The notes beneath the pieces are model-generated. The model did not search any database. It was not told the origin of the DNA and was given only the letters and a program-made list of their open reading frames with translations. From Bacteroidales bacterium (GTDB lineage Bacteria; Bacteroidota; Bacteroidia; Bacteroidales; Muribaculaceae): a DNA stretch of 32,540 nucleotides. The stretch is taken from the NCBI GenBank assembly GCA_019415705.1, contig DXYS01000021.1, positions 1,899-34,438 on the forward strand, written 5' to 3'. Positions 15,551 to 24,265 of the stretch are shown here, one piece after another; the first letter of the stretch is position 1; each line of letters opens with the position of its first letter. A program made the translations under genes and the position numbers.

Positions 15551-16438
15551 ATGGCAACATTAAGGGAATTAAAAGGACGCATCTGCTCGGTAGCCTCATC
15601 TGAAAAGATTACAGGCGCCATGAAGATGATTTCATCGGCCAAAATGCACAAGGCCGAGGGCGCGTTGCGTCGTTTAGTACCGTTCCGCAACCAGATAGAG
15701 ACCATCATAGCAAACCTTCTGTCTACGGATGCGACATTCAGCTCTCCTTTGGTCGAGCCGCGTCAGGAGGTCAGACGTGTCGCCATCGTCGTGCTCGGCA
15801 GTGACGACGGCCTTTGCGGAGCCTACAATGTCAATCTGGCCAAGCAACTTGCCGCCACGCTCGACGAGTTGCGCGAGCGTTACGGCATGGGACTTGAAGT
15901 AGACATATATCCCGTAGGCCGTAAGATGGCCAAGGCTGTCGTCAAGTATGCTACAGGCCGTGTTTCGGTGGTCAGTGACATCACAGTCGACTCAAAGAGT
16001 GACGGACAGGCCGTCAAGGACTTTACCCGTGCGCTCGAAGACTCATTCACCGGACGGCAGGTCGACGAAGTGAGACTGCTTTATATGCACTATCACTCAG
16101 CCGGCCGACAGACAGTCCGCAACGAGTGTCTCCTTCCCGTCGAAAGTTCTAATTTCAGTGCTGAAGGCATCAAGGCTACAGGACGCCCCTGCATTTTCGA
16201 GCCTGATGCACAGACTATCTTCAGCTCGGTGCTGCCGATGTTTTTGCTATCGGTCATGCAGGAGGCTTTCGCCGAAAACCGTGCGTCAGAGCAGGCTGCC
16301 CGTGTGATGGCAATGCAAAGTGCTAACGACAACGCCAAGAAACTTCTCGAGCAGCTGCGCCTCGAGTTTAACAAACTGCGTCAGCAAAGCATTACAACTG
16401 AGCTGCTCGACATCGTTGGCGGCCAGATAAAAGACTGA
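15551..16438 (+). CDS. atpG: F1Fo ATP synthase subunit gamma (rotor shaft)
   Basis: 295 residues. The N-terminal helix RELKGRICSVASSEKITGAMKMISSAKM and the C-terminal helix QSANDNAKKLLEQLRLEFNKLRQQSITTELLDIVGG form the coiled-coil shaft turning inside the alpha-beta hexamer. The central Rossmann-like part includes SDDGLCGAYN. It ends the ATP synthase set; 35 bases later complex I resumes with nuoI, with no visible terminator. Confidence 0.97.
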   Translation: MATLRELKGRICSVASSEKITGAMKMISSAKMHKAEGALRRLVPFRNQIETIIANLLSTDATFSSPLVEPRQEVRRVAIVVLGSDDGLCGAYNVNLAKQLAATLDELRERYGMGLEVDIYPVGRKMAKAVVKYATGRVSVVSDITVDSKSDGQAVKDFTRALEDSFTGRQVDEVRLLYMHYHSAGRQTVRNECLLPVESSNFSAEGIKATGRPCIFEPDAQTIFSSVLPMFLLSVMQEAFAENRASEQAARVMAMQSANDNAKKLLEQLRLEFNKLRQQSITTELLDIVGGQIKD

Positions 16439-16473
16439 TTAAAACTAAAATATAATATTAACGACATTTTTCA

Positions 16474-17115
16474 ATGGGTAGTGTAAAAGAATATTTCTCG
16501 TCATTGGGGTCCGGCATCAAAAGCCTTGTTCAAGGCATGCAGGTGACCGGTAAGGAGTTTATCACCCCTAAGATTACGGAGCGTTATCCCGAAGACCGTG
16601 AGACACGTCATGTGCCCGAACGTTTTCGTGCGGTGCTCAAACTCATTTACGACGAGAACGGCAATCATAAATGTATAGCCTGCGGCACTTGCGAGCGCAA
16701 TTGCCCTAACGGCACCATCAGCCTTGAGACAAAGATGGTCGACACGGCTGCGGGTACTAAAAAGAAAAAACTTGACAAATACATGTATGACCTCGGCAGC
16801 TGCACATTCTGTCAGCTGTGTGTGACAAGCTGTCCGACCGGAGCGCTCGAGTTCTCAAACGATTTCGAGCAGGCCGTCTTTACTCGCTCAAAATTACTCA
16901 AACAGCTTAACTACCTCCCCGAGAAAGAGGAGCCCGCTCCCTCTCCCGAAGAGCTTGCTAAAGCTGCAGCCGAGCGCGAAGCCCGCATTGCCGCCGCAAA
17001 AGCTAAGGCTGCTGCAGCTAAAGCCGCAAAAGAGGCCGGTGCAGCGCCCGCTGCCGAGGTTAAGCCCGCTCCCGCCGCCGAGGCCCCCAAGTCAGACGAT
17101 AAGAAAGACGCCTGA
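16474..17115 (+). CDS. nuoI: NADH-quinone oxidoreductase subunit I with long alanine-rich tail
   Basis: 213 residues. NuoI carries the two 4Fe-4S clusters (N6a, N6b) feeding NuoB. All eight ligands are seen: CIACGTCERNC (Cys67, 70, 73, 77) and CTFCQLCVTSC (Cys110, 113, 116, 120). The core ends near residue 148. About 65 further residues are Ala/Lys/Glu/Pro-rich low complexity (PEELAKAAAEREARIAAAKA and onward, ending in KSDDKKDA), partly helical and probably disordered. The tail is in frame with a normal stop, so not an obvious artefact. First complex I gene after the atp block. Confidence 0.96.
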   Translation: MGSVKEYFSSLGSGIKSLVQGMQVTGKEFITPKITERYPEDRETRHVPERFRAVLKLIYDENGNHKCIACGTCERNCPNGTISLETKMVDTAAGTKKKKLDKYMYDLGSCTFCQLCVTSCPTGALEFSNDFEQAVFTRSKLLKQLNYLPEKEEPAPSPEELAKAAAEREARIAAAKAKAAAAKAAKEAGAAPAAEVKPAPAAEAPKSDDKKDA

Positions 17116-17149
17116 CATTATTAATTATGAATAATCAATAATCACAAAT

Positions 17150-17662
17150 ATGGAATCAGTAGGAAGTATCATTATGTACGTGATTGTCGCTCTTGCGATG
17201 ATCGTATTCTCGGTACTCGCCGTCACCACACGCAAGATACTGCGTGCGGCCACATACCTGCTCTTTACCCTGTTTGCCGCCGCTGCCGTTTATTTCATGC
17301 TCGATTACGAGTTCCTCGGCGCTGTGCAGATTGCGGTATATGCGGGTGGCATTGTTGTGTTGTTTGTATTCTCAATACTTTTGACAAGCAAACCCGGCGA
17401 CAATACTGAGAAACTGACCTCTAAATCCCGTGCTCTCGGTGCTGTTGCGGCTGTCGCAATGCTCCTTATCGCCGGTTATTCACTTGTGTCGCGTGCCGCA
17501 AACTTTGTGGCCCGTCCCGAGATGACCTCGCCTGATATGAGCACGATAGGGCAGACCCTTATGGGTACCGGCTCGGGTCAGTATCTGCTGCCTTTCGAGG
17601 CTGTCAGCGTCCTTTTATTGGCATGTATAATCGGTGGCGTAGTTATCGCCCGCAGACGTTAA
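17150..17662 (+). CDS. nuoJ: NADH-quinone oxidoreductase subunit J
   Basis: 170 residues with about five membrane helices, a proximal membrane-arm subunit of complex I. Recognised by the helix-3 segment DYEFLGAVQIAVYAGGIVVLFVFSILLT, which includes the pi-bulge region, and by the C-terminal helix ending CIIGGVVIARRR. Nine bases from nuoK. Confidence 0.95.
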   Translation: MESVGSIIMYVIVALAMIVFSVLAVTTRKILRAATYLLFTLFAAAAVYFMLDYEFLGAVQIAVYAGGIVVLFVFSILLTSKPGDNTEKLTSKSRALGAVAAVAMLLIAGYSLVSRAANFVARPEMTSPDMSTIGQTLMGTGSGQYLLPFEAVSVLLLACIIGGVVIARRR

Positions 17663-17671
17663 TCGGAAATT

Positions 17672-17983
17672 ATGGAAATTACAGCTATATATTACCTGAT
17701 TCCCAGCCTGATTATGTTCTGCTGCGGAGTCTACGGTTTCATCACCCGCAAAAACATGATTGCCATTCTGATTTCGCTCGAGCTGATGCTCAACGCGGTC
17801 GATGTCAATTTTGTCGTGTTTAACCGTTTCCTTTTCCCCGGCCAGATGGAGGGCATGTTCTTTACGCTCTTTGCCATCGCAATCGCAGCCGCCGAGACCG
17901 CTTTGGCCATCGCCATCATCATCAACATTTTCCGCTCCGTAAAGAATGTCGACGTGCGCGGTCTTAACGAAATGAAATTTTAA
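17672..17983 (+). CDS. nuoK: NADH-quinone oxidoreductase subunit K
   Basis: 103 residues, three membrane helices. The proton-path glutamates are present: Glu in LISLELMLNAVDVNFVVF and Glu in AAAETALAIAIIINIFR. Family length is 100-105. Five bases from nuoL, suggesting coupled translation. Confidence 0.97.
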   Translation: MEITAIYYLIPSLIMFCCGVYGFITRKNMIAILISLELMLNAVDVNFVVFNRFLFPGQMEGMFFTLFAIAIAAAETALAIAIIINIFRSVKNVDVRGLNEMKF

Positions 17984-17988
17984 GCCTT

Positions 17989-19998
17989 ATGGATGTTACG
18001 ATACCTGTACTGATATTGGCCATTCCGCTCTTTATGTTTGTTTTCCTCGGCCTTTTCGGCGGGAAAATGACACATAAACTCGCAGGTGTGCTCGGCACTC
18101 TCGGCATGGGCACTGTGCTCGTGCTTGCTTACACCACGGCCTTTCAATATTTCTTCAGCGGGGCTCCCGAGTTCGTAAATGCTGCCGGCGAGCGTCTCCA
18201 GTCTGTGATTTTCAATCAGACATGGCTCGCCTTCACTGACAAACTCGTCATTCGCCTCGGTTTCCTTCTTGACCCGATTTCAGCCATGATGCTTGTCGTC
18301 ATCACGACAATCTCGTTCATGGTCCATCTCTACAGCCTCGGCTACATGCGCGACCACCACGGCGTCTTCGAGCGCGGTTTCCAACGCTTCTATGCCTTCC
18401 TGTCGCTCTTCAGCTTCTCGATGCTCGGACTGGTCGTCGCCACTAATATTTTCCAGATGTATATCTTCTGGGAGCTCGTGGGTGCGTCGTCTTACCTCCT
18501 CATCGGTTTCTACTACACCAAACCGTCAGCCGTTTCGGCTTCGAAGAAAGCTTTTATTGTCACACGTTTTGCCGACCTCGGCTTCCTTATCGGTATCCTG
18601 ATTCTGTCGTTCTACACCGGCACTTTCAACTTCACCGACCTCACCTCGGCTCCCGTCGAGGGTATGAACGGTGTCTATGCCGTCAGCGAGGGCACAGCCG
18701 AGTCGATACGCAATATCTTCGAGACATCGGCCGCTCCGGTCTTCCTCGGAGGCTCGGTGCTGACATGGGCTCTCGTGCTTATATTCATGGGCGGCATGGG
18801 CAAATCAGCCATGATGCCTCTCCACATATGGCTGCCTGACGCTATGGAAGGCCCGACACCCGTCTCGGCCCTCATCCACGCTGCCACTATGGTCGTCGCA
18901 GGCGTTTATCTCGTAGCGCGCCTCTTCCCCCTCTATCTGATGGAGAATGTGGCTCTTGAGATTATCACCGTAGTTGGTGCCTTGACCGCATTCTATGCCG
19001 CCATGGTCGCCTGCACTCAGGTCGATATCAAACGTGTGCTCGCCTTCTCGACCATCTCGCAGATTGCGTTTATGATGGTTTCGCTCGGCGTTGCCCGTCC
19101 CGAGCATCATGAGGCACTCGGCTACATGGCCTCGATGTTCCACCTGTTCACACACGCCATGTTCAAGGCCCTCCTCTTCCTCGGTGCCGGCGCTCTCATC
19201 CACGCCATCGGGTCAAACGACTACACCGCGATGCACGGCCTCCGCAAATACATGCCCGTCACTCACTGGACATTCCTCATCGGCTGTCTCGCTATCGCCG
19301 GCATCATCCCGTTCTCGGGCTTCTTCTCCAAAGACGAGATTCTCTCGGCCTGCGGCGAATATGACTGGCTCGCTTACGTCTGGATGTCGATGGTTGCAGG
19401 TCTGACCGCGTTCTACATGTTCCGTCTCTACTTCCTTATCTTCTGGTGGAAAGAGCACAAAGTCGCCGACCCCCATCACGTGCCCCACGACCAGCCTTGG
19501 ACGATGTCTCTGCCGCTGATAATCCTTGCCGCCATTTCATGTGTGGCCGGATTCATCCCCTTCGGCAACCTCGTCAGCTGGAACGGCGAGCCCTATGACT
19601 TCATGGCTCACTTCGACTGGGGTGTCGCAGCTGTCAGCCTTACTGTGGCTGTGGTTGCCATCGCCCTCGCAGCCGTTATGTACCGCAAGGAAAACAAACT
19701 CCCCGAGAAATTCAAGAATGCACTGCCCGCTCTGTGGCGCTGGTCATTCCACCGTTTCTACTGGGACGAACTCTACATGTTTATCACCCACAAGATTATT
19801 TTCAATGGCATCTGCCGCCCGATTGCTTGGTTTGACCGACACATCATCGACGGCACTATGGATTCGTTCGCCACTATCACCAATAAAGCCTCAGAGCTTA
19901 TCAGACCGCTCCAGTCAGGTCAGATACAGATGTATGTCTGGATTTATCTCATCGGAGCCCTCTTGCTCGGCGGCGTGACTGTCCTCTGCCTCATTTAA
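17989..19998 (+). CDS. nuoL: NADH-quinone oxidoreductase subunit L (antiporter-like, distal)
   Basis: 669 residues. Distal proton-pumping subunit with the long lateral helix. Visible markers are the TM5 Glu in FWELVGASSYLLIGFYY and the TM7 Lys plus proline break in MGKSAMMPLHIWLPDAMEGPTPVSALIHAATMV. CTQVDIKRVLAFSTISQIAFMM and HAMFKALLFLGAGALIHA also appear. The C-terminal approximately 130 residues include the HL helix region and the final anchor helix. Confidence 0.97.
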   Translation: MDVTIPVLILAIPLFMFVFLGLFGGKMTHKLAGVLGTLGMGTVLVLAYTTAFQYFFSGAPEFVNAAGERLQSVIFNQTWLAFTDKLVIRLGFLLDPISAMMLVVITTISFMVHLYSLGYMRDHHGVFERGFQRFYAFLSLFSFSMLGLVVATNIFQMYIFWELVGASSYLLIGFYYTKPSAVSASKKAFIVTRFADLGFLIGILILSFYTGTFNFTDLTSAPVEGMNGVYAVSEGTAESIRNIFETSAAPVFLGGSVLTWALVLIFMGGMGKSAMMPLHIWLPDAMEGPTPVSALIHAATMVVAGVYLVARLFPLYLMENVALEIITVVGALTAFYAAMVACTQVDIKRVLAFSTISQIAFMMVSLGVARPEHHEALGYMASMFHLFTHAMFKALLFLGAGALIHAIGSNDYTAMHGLRKYMPVTHWTFLIGCLAIAGIIPFSGFFSKDEILSACGEYDWLAYVWMSMVAGLTAFYMFRLYFLIFWWKEHKVADPHHVPHDQPWTMSLPLIILAAISCVAGFIPFGNLVSWNGEPYDFMAHFDWGVAAVSLTVAVVAIALAAVMYRKENKLPEKFKNALPALWRWSFHRFYWDELYMFITHKIIFNGICRPIAWFDRHIIDGTMDSFATITNKASELIRPLQSGQIQMYVWIYLIGALLLGGVTVLCLI

Positions 19999-20039
19999 TT
20001 TAACCTAAGGGATTTAAACCAATCAAATAAGTAATTGCA

Positions 20040-21569
20040 ATGTTTTCCAATATCCTGATATATTTTGTGGTGATACCGCTGCTCATGCTCGGCGGTCTTG
20101 CCCTCTGTCGCAACATCAGGCAGATACGCGCAGTCGCCGTCACGGGCTCCGTTGCCCTGACAGCCCTGTCGGTCTATCTTCTTGTCGAATATCTTGCGCA
20201 GCGCGCAGCCGGCGCGACCGATCCGATGCTCTTCACCGGCGAGTGGTCGTGGTTTGCTCCGCTTAACATAAACCTCGCTGTCGGTGTCGACGGCATCTCG
20301 ATTGCCATGCTGCTGCTGTCGTCGATTATAGTTTTCGCCGGCTCGTTCGCATCATGGAAGATACCCCAGCCCAAAGAGTTCTTCCTTTGGCTCATCCTCC
20401 TGTCGACCGGCGTCTTCGGCTTCTTCATCTCGATTGACCTCTTCACCATGTTCATGTTCTATGAGGTCGCTCTTATCCCTATGTACCTGCTTATCGGTGT
20501 CTGGGGCTCGGGCCGCAAGAACTACTCGGCCATGAAGCTGACACTTATGCTTATGGGCGGCTCGGCATTCCTGATGCTCGGCCTAATCGGCATCTACTAC
20601 CACTCGGCTCCCGAGGGCGGCACACTGACATGGAATCTCCTCGAGATTTCTCAGAACGCTTCAATCAGCCGCGGCTGGCAGTATTTCCTCTTCCCCATGA
20701 CATTTGTCGGTTTCGGTGTGCTCGGTGCCATGTTCCCCTTCCACACATGGTCTCCTGACGGTCACGCTTCGGCCCCCACGGCAGTGTCAATGCTCCACGC
20801 CGGCGTGCTCATGAAACTCGGAGGTTACGGCTGCTTCCGCGTCGCCATCTTCCTTATGCCTGAGGCTGCTACGGAGCTCGGCTGGATATTCCTCATCCTG
20901 ACCGGCATTTCGGTTGTCTACGGTGCGTTCAGCGCATGTGTTCAGACTGACCTTAAATACATCAACGCCTACTCGTCGGTGTCACACTGCGGTCTGGTGC
21001 TCTTCGCCATACTTATGTATAACACTACGGCCATGACAGGCGCTATCATGCAGATGCTCTCTCACGGTCTTATGACAGCCCTCTTCTTCGCCCTCATCGG
21101 CATGATTTACGGTCAGACACACACACGCGACATCCGCGAGATGAACGGTCTGATGCGTGTCATCCCTTATCTCGGCGTCTGCTACGTCATCGCCGGTATG
21201 GCTTCGCTCGGTCTGCCGGGCCTCAGCGGTTTCGTAGCCGAGATGACCATCTTTGTCGGCTCGTTCGGACAGGGCATGAAAGACTATCTCGCCGGCGAAG
21301 GCTCGCTCCGTCTCGTCTTCACCATCATAGCCTGCTGCTCGATTGTCATCACCGCCGTCTACATCCTCCGTGTTGTCGGTAAACTGCTCTTCGGTCAGTT
21401 CAAGCTCGCTCACCCCGTCGAGCTCCGCGACGCCACATGGTGGGAGCGCATCTCGACAGCCACTCTGATTATCTGCGTGGCCGGCATCGGTTGTTTCCCC
21501 AACTTCTTCAGCCATTTGATTAATTTCACCTTCCGTCCCGAAATCTTCAAGGTGCTCGGCCTGAATTAA
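20040..21569 (+). CDS. nuoM: NADH-quinone oxidoreductase subunit M (antiporter-like)
   Basis: 509 residues, about 14 helices. Key charges are visible: Glu in FMFYEVALIPMYLLIGVWG, and Lys with the proline-containing FPFHTWSPDGHASAPTAVSMLHAGVLMKLGGYG. VQTDLKYINAYSSVSHCGLV and GLPGLSGFVAEM complete the signature. It lies between nuoL and nuoN in the membrane arm. Confidence 0.97.
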   Translation: MFSNILIYFVVIPLLMLGGLALCRNIRQIRAVAVTGSVALTALSVYLLVEYLAQRAAGATDPMLFTGEWSWFAPLNINLAVGVDGISIAMLLLSSIIVFAGSFASWKIPQPKEFFLWLILLSTGVFGFFISIDLFTMFMFYEVALIPMYLLIGVWGSGRKNYSAMKLTLMLMGGSAFLMLGLIGIYYHSAPEGGTLTWNLLEISQNASISRGWQYFLFPMTFVGFGVLGAMFPFHTWSPDGHASAPTAVSMLHAGVLMKLGGYGCFRVAIFLMPEAATELGWIFLILTGISVVYGAFSACVQTDLKYINAYSSVSHCGLVLFAILMYNTTAMTGAIMQMLSHGLMTALFFALIGMIYGQTHTRDIREMNGLMRVIPYLGVCYVIAGMASLGLPGLSGFVAEMTIFVGSFGQGMKDYLAGEGSLRLVFTIIACCSIVITAVYILRVVGKLLFGQFKLAHPVELRDATWWERISTATLIICVAGIGCFPNFFSHLINFTFRPEIFKVLGLN

Positions 21570-21584
21570 TAAGATTAACAAGAA

Positions 21585-23057
21585 ATGGATTACTCACAGT
21601 TTTTAGCAATGAAGCAGGAAATTGGTCTGTTGATCGTCTTCCTGTTAGTCTTCCTCTACGATACGTTCATGCCTCAGGGCAAGCTCCGCTGTCTGCCCGG
21701 TTTCGCCGCCATATTGGTCGCAGCCCTCACGGCATGGGGCCTGACATCATGCTGCATCAACGGCTGCTCGGTTGCCGCTTTCGCCGGCATGTATGAAACC
21801 TCGCCTGTCATCGCCGCAATAAAGAACATTCTTAATATCGGTGTCGTCATCGTCCTGATTCAATCAATAAAGTGGGCCAACTCCGACGAGATGCACTTCC
21901 GTCGCGGCGAGTTCTACGAGCTGCTGCTTGTGACACTCTTCGGCATGTATCTGATGATTTCAGCCCGTCACTTCCTCCTCTTCGTCATCGGCCTCGAGGC
22001 TGCGTCGCTGCCTCTCGCCGCTATGGTCGCCCTTGACAAGAATCGTTACGAAAGCCATGAGGCTGCTGTCAAATATATACTCACGGCTGTCTTTTCGTCG
22101 GCTGTGTTTATGATGGGTCTCTCATTTGTCTACGGCCTGACCGGCTCGCTGTATTTCGAGAATATTTATGTGGCCGTTTCGTCATCGATGAGCGTTATGC
22201 TTGTTATGGCGATTGCCTTTGTCATCGCCGGCATCGGATTCAAGCTCTCGCTTGTTCCTTTCCACCTCTGGACAGCCGACGTTTATCAGGGTGCTCCGAC
22301 CTCGGTCACCTCTTATCTGTCGGTTATCTCCAAGGGCGCCGCAGCCTTCGCTTTCATGGTCATTCTCGCTCAGGTGTTCGGCGCCGTTTACCACGATGTC
22401 TGGGAGTGGATGCTTTATGCACTCATTATCCTGACCATTACCGTCGGTAACCTCTTTGCCATCCGCCAGCGTAACATGAAGCGTTTCCTTGCTTTCTCGT
22501 CAGTGTCGCAGGCCGGCTACATTATGCTCGGCATCATAGCCTTCAATACCATGGGTGTCGCAGCGATGATGTATTACATCCTCGTCTATATCTTCTCCAA
22601 TCTCGCTGCTTTCGGCGTTATCGGAGCTATCGAGAATGCCACAGGCCATGTGTCGATGGACGATTACCGTGGACTTTACAAGACCAATCCGCGTCTGTCG
22701 GTAGCCATGATGCTCGCCATGTTCTCACTCGCAGGCATCCCGCCCTTCGCCGGATTCTTCTCGAAATTCTTTATCTTCACCGGTGCAATCAATCAGGGCT
22801 CGGTCGCAATCTATGTGCTTGTGCTCATTGCCTTGATTAACACCATCGTCTCGCTCTACTACTATCTCCTTGTTGTCAAGGCCATGTTCATCAGCGAGGA
22901 CGAGTGTAAGATTGCATGGTTCCGTTCGTCATTCACTGAGCGTCTCGGTTTGTGGATTACAGTCGCAGGCATCCTGCTTATCGGTATTGTAAGCTGCTTC
23001 TACAGCCATCTGCTTGAGCTCACAGCATCAGGCTCGCTCGGTATGTACTTCCTCTGA
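21585..23057 (+). CDS. nuoN: NADH-quinone oxidoreductase subunit N (antiporter-like)
   Basis: 490 residues, about 14 helices. Recognised by GLEAASLPLAAMVAL, by FKLSLVPFHLWTADVYQGAPTSVTSYLSVISKGAAAF with its TM7 Lys, and by LAFSSVSQAGYIMLG and FSLAGIPPFAGFFSKF. It ends the eighteen-gene unit; a hairpin follows within 25 bases of the TGA. Confidence 0.97.
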   Translation: MDYSQFLAMKQEIGLLIVFLLVFLYDTFMPQGKLRCLPGFAAILVAALTAWGLTSCCINGCSVAAFAGMYETSPVIAAIKNILNIGVVIVLIQSIKWANSDEMHFRRGEFYELLLVTLFGMYLMISARHFLLFVIGLEAASLPLAAMVALDKNRYESHEAAVKYILTAVFSSAVFMMGLSFVYGLTGSLYFENIYVAVSSSMSVMLVMAIAFVIAGIGFKLSLVPFHLWTADVYQGAPTSVTSYLSVISKGAAAFAFMVILAQVFGAVYHDVWEWMLYALIILTITVGNLFAIRQRNMKRFLAFSSVSQAGYIMLGIIAFNTMGVAAMMYYILVYIFSNLAAFGVIGAIENATGHVSMDDYRGLYKTNPRLSVAMMLAMFSLAGIPPFAGFFSKFFIFTGAINQGSVAIYVLVLIALINTIVSLYYYLLVVKAMFISEDECKIAWFRSSFTERLGLWITVAGILLIGIVSCFYSHLLELTASGSLGMYFL

Positions 23058-23081
23058 TCAGCAGAAAATCAAATATGCGCT

Positions 23082-23119
23082 ACAGCCGCGAGTCCGAAGG
23101 GATTCGCGGCTGTCATTTT
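23082..23119 (+). terminator. Terminator-like hairpin after nuoN
   Basis: A 14-bp stem (23082-23095 with 23100-23113, one G-T pair) with loop gaag is followed by CATTTT. It is the likely 3' end of the energy operon, though the T-run is short. Confidence 0.75.
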
Positions 23120-23133
23120 ATATAATGATAAAA

Positions 23134-23157
23134 TAGCTAAAGTAGCTATGATAGCTA
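23134..23157. repeat. Three TAGCTA units at 9-base period
   Basis: TAGCTA (itself a palindrome) at 23134-23139, 23143-23148 and 23152-23157. The last unit overlaps the start of the long inverted repeat. The role is unknown. Confidence 0.6.
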
Positions 23158-23212
23158 CCCTATATCAACAGTGCAGCAGGCCGTCGGCCTGCTGCACTGT
23201 TGATATAGGGTA
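23156..23212. repeat. Perfect 27-bp inverted repeat with 3-base loop
   Basis: Left arm 23156-23182 and right arm 23186-23212 are exactly complementary, with loop GTC. It lies between the convergent nuoN and Fic-fold genes, ending three bases from the latter's stop codon. The stem is far longer than a normal terminator and has no T-run of consequence on either side. It may act as a bidirectional terminator or mRNA 3'-end protector, or be a member of a dispersed palindromic repeat family. Copy number elsewhere in the genome is unknown. Confidence 0.85.
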
Positions 23213-23215
23213 TGT

Positions 23216-24265
23216 TTAATATGCCATGTCATCTTGGTTGGCGTCGCCGGTGAATACCACTTCCCAGTGACCGCCCTTGTCAGGACCTATGCGGCGCAGA
23301 TAACCGTCGTGTTTCAGGCGTGAAAAGTGGCGTTCGATGCCTTTGGTCGATACGCCGATGATTTTTGATATTGCTGCGGCACTTAGTTTTGGATTGTCAA
23401 GCAGCAACTGCAGTATTTTGCCTCTCGTTTTAAGCGGATTTATAATTAGAGGCGTGTGTATGTACGCTCTTTTTTTCTTTGGCTCGGCCTTTTTGACCGG
23501 TTTCGGTAAAGATTGGACATAGACCGAGAAGGCTTTTAAATCATCCGAAAGATGCACGCACATCGTTTCAGAGAGATAACTGCGGAACAGGTCGGGATTG
23601 TTATGCAGGATGCTGTCGCGATAGGCCTCTATATAAGACTTTGAGTCGTTTGCGTCGACACGTGTCGGGAGCAGTCCGTACTCACACTGCATCCAGTTGG
23701 TGACAAGTCTTGCCATCCGGGCGTTACCTGATGTCCACGGACTGATATACATCAGCATCCGTTGGATGTCAAATGTGAAATAATAGTAGTCGATGGTGCT
23801 TTTCAGCGAAATCTGACGCCTATATTCGTTAATATCATTGCACAGATGTCTGACAAGATTGCCGATGTTTTTTGCCGGAGCATGAGACAGCCCGTCGGGC
23901 CCTTCGGGCAGTTCGTGTTTACGGAAGTCGCACGACGGCTCCTCTGACTCGTTTAAATCGTCGGAGTTTACAATGCCTGCAAGCACACATAGTTTGTTTA
24001 TGTCGATATCTACATGATTGCGGGCATATTCTTCCATCTTTTTATATGCACGCGCAAGAGAAATGACTGTCATTGTTTCGGCTTGATTCTCATCATTGGC
24101 CTTCGGGTCAAATGACATGTAGTTAGGCTCGGCCGGGGTCGTATTTTCACTTAGAGCTGCCGAATGTAAGATAAGTATCCGCGTCCATAACCAGTTGAAG
24201 TTAGGGAGTTGTTCGATACCCGACGCGTGATACTTCGCTATAATATCATTTAAACTATCTTTCAC
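23216..24265 (-). CDS. Degenerate Fic-fold protein with C-terminal winged helix
   Basis: 349 residues from a GTG; an upstream in-frame stop leaves no earlier start. The Fic core is recognisable from about 155 to 200: YYYFTFDIQRMLMYISPWTSGNARMARLVTNWMQCEYGLLP. In the active-site motif HPFxxGNGRxxR, this protein reads SPWTSGNARMAR (175-186), so the catalytic His is Ser175 and the second Gly is Ala182, whereas Gly180, Asn181, Arg183 and Arg186 remain. Near residues 34-41, HSAALSEN resembles the inhibitory motif region but with an extra residue. A winged helix-turn-helix (about 281-337, AAAISKIIGVSTKGIERHFSRLKHDGYL) follows a Lys-rich linker. AMP-transfer activity is unlikely; a ligand- or protein-sensing DNA-binding role is inference. 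Stand-alone gene. Confidence 0.8.
   Translation of the reverse strand: MKDSLNDIIAKYHASGIEQLPNFNWLWTRILILHSAALSENTTPAEPNYMSFDPKANDENQAETMTVISLARAYKKMEEYARNHVDIDINKLCVLAGIVNSDDLNESEEPSCDFRKHELPEGPDGLSHAPAKNIGNLVRHLCNDINEYRRQISLKSTIDYYYFTFDIQRMLMYISPWTSGNARMARLVTNWMQCEYGLLPTRVDANDSKSYIEAYRDSILHNNPDLFRSYLSETMCVHLSDDLKAFSVYVQSLPKPVKKAEPKKKRAYIHTPLIINPLKTRGKILQLLLDNPKLSAAAISKIIGVSTKGIERHFSRLKHDGYLRRIGPDKGGHWEVVFTGDANQDDMAY

Noticed and set aside
23134..23212. Insertion sequence or integron attC-like site
   Set aside because: No transposase or integrase, no target-site duplication I could see, and no cassette structure nearby; the palindrome alone is not enough.
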